Source: Amia ocellicauda (lineage: Eukaryota > Chordata > Actinopteri > Amiiformes > Amiidae). From it: DNA of 64,000 nucleotides. The position numbers were made by a program, and so were the translations under genes. Below, piece by piece: positions 23,541-35,700 of the stretch (positions are counted from its first letter, which is position 1; every line of letters starts with the position of its first letter). The notes under the pieces are model-generated. The model was not told the DNA's origin, ran no database searches, and was given only the letters and a program-made list of their open reading frames with translations. The stretch is taken from assembly GCF_036373705.1 (NCBI RefSeq), contig NC_089856.1, positions 13,856,501 to 13,920,500 on the forward strand, given 5' to 3'.

Positions 23541-23599
23541 TCTTGGTTCAGATTTAAAAAAAGGGGTAAATTGTGTTAACATGAACATAAGACCCAAAT

Positions 23600-26500
23600 T
23601 CAAATATCTTTTCAAATTGTTTATTAACTTTTTTCTTCCCCCTCGCATTAATGATTTAGTACAAACCGGTCGGATGCATTACAGCACAGGAGACCATGTA
23701 AATCCAATTCTTACAAATACTGCAAAGATAGGTCCGAGTACTGGGCTTGATCACGGCAGGAGGGGGTTTGAAAAATGGGCCTTCTCCTTGCACAGAATCT
23801 TAAAACCAGAAGCAAGCGCCCAACCAGTAGGAGAAGCAGAGCAAGATATTGGTCCCATGCTTTCAGAAGGAACTGTGCGTCAATGCGTGTACTGCACTGC
23901 AAAGAATGATTCGCAAATAACAAACTCGTAAACCCGACAATAAGTGCACCTTAAAGCCAAAAAAAACAAAAACAAAAATATTTGTCCCCCAATTTAGCAA
24001 AAAAGAAAGACGACAACCAGTTTATTATATCCTTGGATTACTGAAATCTATAATACCCGAATAATACTCTCTGTAGCTTTTGACAATTCAGGGGTCACAA
24101 ATGTCAAACACCACTTAACTACCCTGATCCCCTGTGCAGCCTCCACTGGGCCCGGCTCTGTGCAGCGCCCGTTTCCTCATTCCGGCACCTGTTCCCCTTG
24201 CTGAACTGGCACGGTCAACTGACAATACAAAGACAAAAATAAAATAAACAACATAGGAGTGAGCTGCTTTGGCTGTTTGGTGATATTTAGTATCCAAGCG
24301 TTTTTCCCCCTTTTTTTTCTCCTTGAAGAAATATTTATTTAATTAATTATTTTCTACAGAGAAATCTCTTGGCAGCCTGTTTACCCTCAGGGCTTTCCCT
24401 CGGAAGCATGCACAATATTTTACTAATTGGCACAGAAGCAAAAACACACAACACAAAGAACTGAATCAACAGGGCTAGAGATGTCCAGTGCAGAATGCCC
24501 TGTCCAGCTGCCATATGCCACTCAGATTTTAACATGGGGGCTGGGGGGTGGAAAGTAAAGTGCTCCTGCACTGCATAACACAACAGTGTGTAACACAAAA
24601 CTGCACCAACAAAGCCAACCAAACTGATCAAGGAAGGGCAACTCTCCCAGCACTGACATGGGAATGGTGAAAGCTTCGTTTTTATCATATATGACCAACA
24701 ACCACCAAACCTTAAGAATAAAAATGCAGTCATACATACATGCACGTTCTTTTCATATTTTTAATAACTGGTATTCTGTGGTTGCAGAAACACCACAGGC
24801 CTCCATAGAGAAACCAAAATGTCCACACCTTAAACTCAACTAATGTCTGTCTAACTAACTCCCTGATTCAAGACCTGGATTAGACAAACTGTTGGTCTTG
24901 TCTGCAGATTTTAAGCAGCAAAAAACAAAACCAGTGAACAATGAACATTAAATACTAAAAGCTAAATTTACGAGTCCTAAGTGGTCATGTCTTGGGCGAC
25001 ATTGCCCTCTAGTGGTTCAACAAATACAATTTAAAACATGCATTGCAAATAAAGTCAGTGCAGGCAATCAGTGCCTCTAATAGCACTTAAAACAGAAACT
25101 CGGGAGCATTGCAGTAACATTCACATGAAGATTGCTTTCGCGTACAAAATACAATAATCAATTATATTAAATCAAGAACTAGATCACAAATGCCCACAAT
25201 GCCCTGTGATGCAGGACTGAGACCCCTGATTTAAACATAAAAGTGCACATTTCTTTTCATATATAAGTGTGCTTGAACATCTGACCTGTATCTGAACAAA
25301 ACACCAGTCACCGAACCCTTCAGCTCAAGACAGGAAGTTGGCTTTGGTCATTGTTTCAGACCCAGACTGTAACACTGCTGTAGCTAGAGCTGGGACAGTC
25401 CAGGAGGTGGCACTGTCTCAAAGTGAAGGAGCAGGAGTGGCCAGGGAAACTAATATAGAATACATTTCTGACTGCTCACTTCCCCTCATATCTTGTTTGT
25501 GCAAGAGTGTTTCTGTGCGGGGGCGTGTGTGCTGTCAGTAAATGGTGATGAATAGGCTCTAACCCTCCAGTCACTCGGTAGAAGACAGCAGCCGGCCAGC
25601 TGGCTGTGAACACTGACAGCTTTGGCTGCTATTAAGCATGATACGAATTAGTAAAAACAATACAGTCAATAAAGAATTAGAGAAGAAATTAAAAAAGAAA
25701 AAGAAAAACAGCAAAGGACACTGAAAGAAAAGGCTTTGGCACAGTTAACCATGACAGAGCTCCTCCCCGCCACCCCCTCTAGTGAGCTTATATCACAACT
25801 CAATCCCTTTCCGATTCCCTCTCATATTTTGCAAGCTCTCGTCAGAGAGCTGAGGCATGGCCCTGCAGGACTCCTCTCACTTTAGTATCCCTGCAGCCAT
25901 GGTCCAAAAAACAGAATAGCAATACATAAATAAATATATCATCTAATCTGGGCAGACAAATTCTTCAAGAGTGGGGGGTGGGGAATAACCTCCTAAAAAA
26001 ACAGCAAGTAGTCACAGGCTCAGTCTGTCCAGATCACACTGGTCCACAGCCTATAATACACACAGCTTGAAGAAGCACACTTGTGACCTGTAGTGTGACA
26101 GAGCGTCCTGGAGAATTTCCCCAGGAGGCCGACCCTTCCGCACTCCGGCCCAAATCCAGCCCAGCCAGAGGAGGGAAATCAACAAGCGAACCGAAACGGC
26201 TAAACCCTGCTGCCGTGATTGTGGCACTTCGAGAGAAAGTGCAAAAGCAAAACCGAAATGAGAAAGTGAACGGATTATTTACAAAGTACAAAAAAAGGAT
26301 TCCCCACGTTTCTCTGTCGCACCCCTAAATGAAAACAGAAAACTATAAACACTGTCTTTTCCAGCATCCCAAGTGCAGACAGCTTCCATCGGTCATAAAT
26401 GCCAGCATGTGTCTGAAGGAGCTGTGAGCCCCTGGAACTGCATTGAGAACAGTTTTCTATTGGCTGGAGCCGGCCAGTTCACTTCCCTGTCATTTCAAAC

Positions 26501-26622
26501 ACCCTGCTCTCCCTCCCTCCCTGGGCACCAACTGGGACGAGTTTGGCACCAAAGGGGAAAAGGTCTGGATGACGATGGAGTGCAGGGGAGAGGGGGAGGG
26601 TGAGGAGGAGGGTAGGGGGGTG
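23600..26622 (-). other. B4GALNT1: Probable 3' UTR/downstream region of B4GALNT1
   Basis: No gene or recognisable repeat of note lies between the stop codon of B4GALNT1 and the SLC26A10 polyadenylation signal. The short frames in it have no recognisable domain. It is either a long 3' UTR or short intergenic DNA. Confidence 0.4.
23620..23625 (-). terminator. B4GALNT1: Candidate polyadenylation signal of B4GALNT1
   Basis: TTTATT on the plus strand reads AATAAA on the minus strand. It would give B4GALNT1 a 3' UTR of about 3 kb (23.6-26.62 kb). Other TTTATT words occur closer to the stop (for example near 24330), so a shorter UTR is possible. Confidence 0.35.
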
Positions 26623-29600
26623 TCAGTTGTGCGTCAGGCACTTAAAGCGGTTCTTGAAGTACAGTAGGCCGTTTTTGGTGTTGCTGGCGTCGGAGGACTT
26701 GGCAGGGTAGCGGAACTTGGCATACGTCTTCTCGGCTTCCGATTGGCTCCAGGGCAGCTTGATCTTGGAGGCGTGGCTGACCACCACATCATCGCAGGAG
26801 CCAACGTGAAGGGAGCCCAGCCCGTCGATGAAGAACTCTGGAGGGTGGAGTGAGGAGAGACAGAGGTGTTAATACAGACACCCTGACTGGACACTATAGT
26901 ACATTAACACGGACACGGAGAAAGACAGATGGACAGCGGGCAGCCTGCTTGGTGTTGGAGTGATCAGGACTTCCACCAGGCAGATTCTTGAAGTTGGCAT
27001 AAGGCTAAGGCTAACACTATACAGATGTTCATAGTCCTGAAACAAGATATGGCAAAATATGTTTGTGCTCATAGCCACAGACACAGAGAACCAAGACCAT
27101 AACCCAGCTGAGACTGAGAAGCAGTGCCCATCTCTTGTTGCCTAATAATGGCATATTATGGTTAAGATAATAATCTGTGTACATAGTTCCTTTTGTACAT
27201 CCTGTGGGGACAGAAATGTAAAATTGTTTTGGATGAGCTGGGGGTGTAAACAGTGGCGGGAGTATGAAGAGACTCGGGGATGCCTGTCAGGCAAGGGAAT
27301 TGGTAGAAAGAAGGAGAAGGAGGTGGAGGAGGGATGGCTGCACTGCTTCACCTAGGTGTGCCACCCTGGCCAGCCGGGGGTCAAAGCCGACTTGCTGCAC
27401 ACGCTCAGTGTGGGCCAGAAAGAAGTTGATGACGCCGTCGGTGACAACACAATGGGGGAAGCCAGCGATGGTGTGGTGGTAGCCACGGCGCATGTGCAGA
27501 CAGTCGCCCTCCTCACCGCCTGGCTCCACAGAGATGGTCTGCCGGTATGTGGCTGTGTAGCCCGTAATCTCCCGCACTGCACCGCCCACCTGCGCACAGA
27601 CACATATTAACACACCTCTCATCTGTGCACACGCATGCACGTCCACGCACAGGGACACACACACACACGCACAGGGACACACACAAACACAAAGAGGCAC
27701 GTCCACGCACAAGGACACACAAAACACGCATGCACGCACGCACGTACGCACAGAGGCGCACTCAGAGACATGCAGTTCAGCTGCTGGATACATCCCAGCT
27801 GTTTCCCAGCAGGAGCGACGGCTGAATTCCAATGTTCCCAACTACAATGGCGCCCTTTCAGCTCCCAGCCCACTACACTCCACACTGAGCCCTCTCTGAA
27901 GTGGCACGTCCTGCCTGGGCCTTGTAGGACCCATGATCTCATGATGGAGTGTTTGGCAAGGCCAGAACAGAATTATTGGGAAATATCTCCGGAGCTCTTA
28001 TTGGACAAGAATGTACTACTTGTTTAGGAGTTTAGTATTCTGGCGGGGAAAAAAAAATCTGCTTCTTCCTATGACTGTCTGAAAACACTCCACCTGTTGT
28101 GGTGAAGTCTGCTTTTAAAAATCTGTGGGTTACGATTTATACATTACACTCCCTTCTCCTCTTCCCCTCCAATGTTGTAATTTCTCAAGCTGCAGTCTCT
28201 CCCATGCCATTCTGTGGTATGGCTCATAGCTGTGTGAGGAAGTCTGAAGAATGGACGATGACGCTTGGTATCACGGCTGGATAAGTGAAACAAATCTAAA
28301 ATAATCTCGAAATGGACAAACAGGCTGAAGGCTGAAGGCTTTGTGTTCGAAACATCTCATTCTCTGGGCTCTGTGGTCTTTAGGATTGCCATGTTAACCT
28401 ATATAGGGCCAGTAGGGCCAGGGCAGCAGACAGTCAGTGATGTATCTGGTGGTGTAACGAAGCCCTGATTGTTGCTAAGCACTTTTAGCATGTTTCTCAC
28501 CAGGTCCAGGGTGGTCTTCTCCAGGACATCCACCAGCTTCTCCAGCTTGGTGCTGGCAGTGAAGATAAAGTCATCGTCCACCCACAGGACATACTTGGTG
28601 GTCACCTGAGAGATGGCCAGATTCCTGCCTGCAAACCAGCCCTGAGGGACAGAGGGAGAATATAGGGAGGGAACGAGAGAGAGAGAAATTGCTTACAGAT
28701 TACAGGTTTCGCAGTGTGTATGCATTGGGGGGGGGGGGGGGTATGCATCTCAGGGATCCCCACCTTGCCGAAGGGCATGGTGTAATGCTCGATGTGGGGT
28801 CCCCTCATGGGCTGTGGCTCCTTGCTGTCGTCTGCAATCACTATGGTGACAGTGGGGTAGAAGCTGCGGATGCTGTCAATCAAAACCTGCAGCTTGTCAT
28901 AGCGCAGGAACGTCTTGGTTGCTATGGTCACTAGGGCACTGATGTTATAATCTGATGGAGAGGAGAGGAAGGTTAAGAGACAGGAAATGAGAGACAGGAA
29001 CTGGTGACAGGGCCCACATCCACATGGAGCAAAAGCCCCGCCTGCAGTGAAAACCACCGCGCTCAACTGCAACAGCCTGGGGCTGCACGAACACTACTGG
29101 GTAGGTAGGTAGTTCAATCCTAGAATCAAGGAAAACAATGGAGATGCACAAGCGGCCTGTCTCGATTATTATTATAATTGTTCTTTTTCATTTAAGCTTC
29201 CTTTCCCTTAGCTATCCAATCAACAGCAGACTGAAATGCACTGGATTTCATCTCCACATCGAACCGCAATCAAGCGTGACAAACCCTGGGGAAATTCTCC
29301 TCAAAAGAGGCCATTGCTTTTTTGTTTTTGTCTTTTTTCTTATCATAAACTGGAGGGACTAGACCAGCAAAGTGCGGCTTCTCCCAGTGAAGCTTGAGAG
29401 CTTCCTCACTGCCTTTTTGATGTCAATGCAAAGCAAATCAAAACCAACACATTTTCCACAGCTGGTCTGTAAAAGGGAAGGAATGGGGCTGGATTACAAA
29501 AATCACTAAAACCACACATTTTCTGCCCCTCTCCCACCATTGCAGCTGTCTGGGTCATATGAAATCTTTATTTATTTTAAAATAAAACTCCTGTTGTGTA

Positions 29601-31774
29601 AGGCTGAATCTATTAGAATTGGACACAAAGTACACAGCCTTTATCTATTTACCTCCTGTGTGACTTGCTGCCCTTTGATCACACGCAGGAAACCACACCA
29701 CAGAAAATAAAGTGTCTTAAAGGACAGATCAAGGCACACACACAAGCGTGTCTCCTCTCTGGGGTGGGACAATGCTATATACCTAAAAAATCACTTCCTG
29801 TTATTCAACCATTTCCACACAAGCCTTGCAACACCACCCTGCTCAAACACTAGTCTTGTGTAGTGAGATTCCAGAACAGCTGCAACAAGATCCTTAATTG
29901 CTTGATTAAATTAAATAAATACATTAACAAGCTGGTCGTGACAGCCCTGCCCTGGTACATAGCTACGATCACACTGCCTTCCCCAGAACAGCAGCTCTCG
30001 ATCTTTCTCAGTACAATATTTTGTAAGTCGCCCTGGAAAAGGGCGTCTGCTAAGAAAAAAAAAATAGCATTAATAATTACAGCTGAGTGACTGAATTTGT
30101 CTGTTGGGGAAAAAAATTGGGACCAAGTAAAAGCCCACAACTAGAGCGGAATGGGCCGAATGTGTGACACCTGTAAACAAAACCATGTTTCCACCTTAAA
30201 CTCTTCTATGCTGCTTGCCATGGAAGATCTGAACTGACTCGCAAAACATGTTCTTCTAAAAAATACAAAATGAAAATAAAGAAAACAGTCAGGCGTTCTA
30301 TTGGTTGGATGTGGAACACCTCAGGCATGGAAAGTTAGTGATGTCACTGCCATTGTTTCACCTGTGGTATGTAAATATATAAATCATTCCTGTAAGAGCA
30401 GTACAAAGTACAATAATTATTGTCATAATTAACTCCAATTTACACAAGTGTATATGAGATATATATTGTTTACTGTATAAGGTCATACATCCTAGATTGT
30501 AAAAGCTGATATGTGCAGACAAGATGTTAAGTCACAGGTAAGAGCTAAGGGGTAGGTAGGATAGGGGAAATCAAAATAATCAATACGAGTACTAGTAAAG
30601 CAAAGCAAGAAGTATTACAAAACATTGTATAAGTGCTATCTTACAGGAGAGAATATTACTAAATTACAAGTACTGTCTGAAAAGATGTGTCTTGAGTAAG
30701 CACTGACTTCAAAACAGCAGAGTCTCTGACCTCCTTCTTCCCATTGGCAAAACAGTTGGCTCCTGTACTGAGGCTTTGACACCTACTTCATGCTAAAAGC
30801 TTAACTTTTCATGCAAGGTCTACTTTTAAGATGCTGGCACCTGGGGAATCCTGGGTCAGAACTGGACTGCAAATTACCTTTTTTTTTTATTGGAAAGTAT
30901 TTTACAAAACAAGATAAAAACATTCAAAATTTTAATACTTCTAATACTTCTAAAATCACTTAAAACCTTTTAAAATCTTAATGTGATTTAACCCAAAAAT
31001 CCAAAAACTCAAAATACTTGTGCAATAAATAACAAACAATAAACTTGTGAAAAGGGCAATACTGCCAAATGAAACAATTAAACAAAATGGTCAAATGCAT
31101 TGAAATTAACTGAAAATGCACCAGATAAAACAAAAAACAAATAAAACAATAAAATAAAGACAAATCCAAAACAATCTGACGCATTTAAAATTAAAATCCA
31201 AACGGTCAATGCATTTGACAAAAGAACAGCACAAAAACAACCAAAACAACAAAACAAGTGTTTTTAAAATTTTTAAAATTCTTTAAAAGCAATTAAAATT
31301 CATTTTTAAAATCATTTCTAAAAACCATCGATCAGTAATAAAAGGTTAAAAGATCTCGGACTCGGGGAGACTGCAAATTACATCAATACATCAGTGTCTG
31401 GGGTTTTCATGGCCTTTTACAGACAAAGCTAAATGCACAGCAGCCAGCGGGAGAATGTTAAAACTCACCTCCCTTGGGGCCAGGGTTGTAGAGTTTGGGT
31501 GTGACTCCGTGGCGGATCTTAATGGTGAACAGAGCCTGGTGTCCGTCAGTCTCAAACTGCACTGAAAGACACAGGAGAGGTACTCTGACACTACAGACTG
31601 CCTCTGGCAAAAGCAAAGCAGGACACAGGCCTGCAGTGGAGCAGTTGCTTCATGCATGAAAACAAAACATAAGTGAGGAAACGGGTGTGTTTTTCACATA
31701 TCACAAGCCAAACACACATATATATATATACACTATATATAATGCTGACAATACAATCTCATACATTATATACG

Positions 31775-31820
<46 letters not shown>

Positions 31821-32355
31821 TACACTAACAACAGTTAGTTTCGGTCCTCAAATCTGATTGGATGAGAGACGTTCCATGAGCACTGATGGTCTGACACCAT
31901 CAGCACTTGGACGCTTCACTGTGTGTATCACTCCGCCACATTAACCTTTGAAAACAAATAAATGTGTACAATAGTCCCAAGGACCAGCAAACGCACTAGA
32001 TTGTTGTCACCAGCTGCCTGCATGTTTGTTGCTTTTCTAATGCTTTCGAAGCAATTTTTCTTGTTCAATGAAAAATCGAAACGAAAACGATAATACTTTT
32101 CAGACTATATTGTTTAGGAGATAAACTGTTAACTTTTTGTTTATGGAAGGATGGAAAATATATAGCCTATATGAAAAATAAAATAAATATCTGACCATAT
32201 TGCGTGTAAAATGTCAGTTGTTAACTTCATGTTCATCAATGGATAAAGAATTAAATAATTATAAATCTACATTTTATTTGAAATGTCATTTATATTAGCT
32301 TCTTTGTTTATTGAATTAAATATGAGTTACGGCACACACTGGTAACCACACATGT

Positions 32356-32395
<40 letters not shown>

Positions 32396-32629
32396 GTTTT
32401 AGGTAAGCACATCATTTGAACTGCAACAGCACATCCTGCTCTGTGGCGTAAGAAAGTAGTTTCATACACAAGTGCATTTTTTTATGACAGTCAAGTTTGT
32501 TTCTCTTTTTTATTTTCTTGTTTGTTGAACTGTTGTATATAAGCAATATCACACGAGCAAGAGTGAGATATGGCCCTATATAGGTGCTGATATAGGGCCA
32601 TATCGCACTCTTGCTCGTGTGATATTGCT

Positions 32630-32705
<76 letters not shown>

Positions 32706-35700
32706 GGAGCGAGAGTGATGAACTGATGAATTGCAGAAACAGTGCCAGGAGAGCTGTGCATGCTGCTAGTCTCTCTTTAAGGGGGCTTAGAATCTCTGGC
32801 GCTGTCTAGTGCACGTGGAATGTCATTTCAGTGGTACTTCCAAGAAACGCATTAGCCAGTCCAGAGTCAATACAGATATCATGCATCATTTACATACAAA
32901 ACTGCTCTAATGAATTTGCAAATTCTCTTAGGCTGTTTCAGGTAGGAACACAAGGACTGTTCCTGCAGCTCGCGAGAAGGACAGAGCCCTTGGACAGATG
33001 CATTCATATGTATTCCATGTTTTTGTTTATTTATCTGGGCAGGGGAAAGTGGTGGTATTTTGTGCTGTTGGGAAACGTGACAATCCCAAACCCTGCCTCC
33101 CTTTCCTTCCTGATTCCACAGCTGCAGAAGCCCTGATGTGGGATTTCCAAATGACGATGCTTCCCCTGGCGTTGGACGGATTAGTGCATCCCTCAAAACT
33201 CCCTTACTCCCCCGCCCCAATACCACCCTCTGAACTCCAAATTCTTTTTGCTAAAGCTGTTGGAACCCCCCTCCCACTGCAGCCCACATCCTGAAGCGAG
33301 CTCTGGATAGTTATTTTCCTCAAGATGAAGGAGTCTGACTAATTACAAGAGCATCTTCCTCATAATAATAATAATAATAAAAAAAAAAATGTTTTTGACT
33401 GCAAAGGGAAGTAGCATTGTAGCATTCAGAGACTGCCTGCTCTGTAACTGAGGGTTAAACCATGTCCTGGGCCTCTAACCCAGCTTCGCAGTCCCTGCTG
33501 CAGCTCTCCGATATCACACAATCTCACAGCTGCAGAGCTCTGCATTAGTTTGGAATGTTATCTCTCAGAGCAGCGTAGGCGACACCAACAACTCCCAGCA
33601 CGGGGGATTGCACGGGTATGAGCTGCACTCCAGGGACACTCCAATCAGGCCAATTAAGTAATTACAGATGAGCAATTCTGTGAATAGAGTGTATCCCCTT
33701 GCAACACTCAACTCAACTCAGCCTCCCCTTCTGTTGTATTTTATTTTTTATTTTTATTTTTATCCATAACAAAAATCTGGAATTTAGAGAGCAGTCAATT
33801 TTATTATCTAAACTGCAACTACTGTTAAGCACCACCTCGTGCCCCCTTAGGGTTCCCGTTCAGAGCGAGACCAGCAAGGGAATTACACACAGGAAGGCGT
33901 TGGAGCAATGCCAGGAGCAGTTCCTTTGCAGGCTATGCTCACATGACCCTAAATAAAGGGGCTTTTTAAACACCCTTCACTGCAGCTTTGAGGACACAGA
34001 CACAGAGGAAAAAAAATATATATAGGAGAGCAGGCCGAGTGGGCTGAGCGCACCACCGCTGTGAAATTGCTGCATTTTGCAACCCTGACATTTCACTGCA
34101 TTTTCTGTGTCTGTGTCCAGAATATTTATAACATCATTCACAAGGGTTTCTGCCTGGTTCATTTGAAGACCTCTATCTTATGCGAAATAATACAAGAACG
34201 TCTTGAATTGCGCAACTACATTTTTTTAGGATACACAGACACACACTCTCTCTCCATCTCTCTCTCGGTCCTTCCAGTTCCTCAGGCAGTGACCCCAATC
34301 TGGTTCTCTCCTTTTCCTCATTGTTCAGAGCAGTGACCACACAGCCACTCACTCCGGACCCAACAACCCCACTTAGGATGGAAATCTCAGCGTTTTCTAT
34401 CCAAAACTCTGGTTTGATTTTTAATTTGCAGCAGAAATATCCTTTGTTGTTGCTGTGAGAGCAGGTTTATTTTCCCTTAACTTACTTATTTACTTCTTTT
34501 TGCAGCATCAGAGAAAGTTAATAAACTGAATCTCATGGCGAGGAAGGGTCTGTGGAAAACCTATACATACATACAGTTGTATGCAAAAGTTTGGGCACCC
34601 TTCCAGTTGATCCACTAGTGTTATTTTTTTGTAAGGTCTCAGAACTTAACTGACTCGTTAGGCCTTAAACCAAGTCAGGTGATGACAATTACAGAACTTA
34701 ATAAATTCTCTGACCCTTCAAACATCTCAGGGTGTTGTGCTTACACTCCACAACCATGGGCTCCTCTAAGCAGCTGACTGAGGAAAATAAAGATAATTGA
34801 GTGTTAAATGCAGGGGAAGGCTAAGAAATTTAAGTGAAGGGGAACCGTTGAACTCAAGACAAGATCGATAGAACTGCTCATAGACTGGTAAGGAATGCAA
34901 AGCAAAACAGAAAATAAAGTGTCTTAAATGACAGATCAAGGCACACACACAAGCGTGTCTCCTCTCTGGGGTGGGATAATGCTATATACCTACAAAATCA
35001 CTTCCTGTTATTCAACCATTTCCACACAAGCCTTGCAACACCACCCTGTTCAAACACTAGTCTTGTGTAGTGAGATTCCAGAACAGCTGCAACAAGATCC
35101 TTAATTGTTTGATTAAATTAAATAAATACATTAACAAGCTGGTCGTGACAGCCCTGCCCTGGTACATAGCTACGATCACCCTTCCCCAGAACAGCAACTC
35201 TCGATATTTCTCAGTACAATAATATTTTGTAAGTCGCCCTGAACAAAGGTCGTCTACTAAGAAAAAAAAAGTAGTAATAATTACAGCTGAGTGACTGAAT
35301 TTTTCTGTTGGGGAAAAAAATTGGGACCAAGTAAAAGCCCACAACTAGAGCTGAATGGGCCGAATGTGTGACACCTGTAAACAAAACCATGTTTCCACCT
35401 TAAACTCTTCTATGCTGCTTGCCATGGAAGATCTGAACTGACTCGCAAAACTTGTTCTTCTAAAGAATACAAAATGAAAAAGAAAACAATCAGGTGTTCT
35501 TCTGTTGGTTAGATGTGCAACACCACAGGCATGGCAAGTTAGTGATGCCACTGCCATTGTTTCACCTGTGGTATGTAAATGCATAATCCTTCCTGCAAGA
35601 GCAATACAAAGTGCAATAATTATTCAATGCATAATACATTTCACATGTACATATATATATTGGTATATCTGTATATATCTCGTATACAAGAAGCACTAAG

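Noticed and set aside
27287..27841. A 184-residue minus-strand frame as a separate protein
   Set aside because: Only its last 79 residues are real (a B4GALNT1 exon). The cysteine/valine-rich first half is the translated minisatellite in the adjoining intron.
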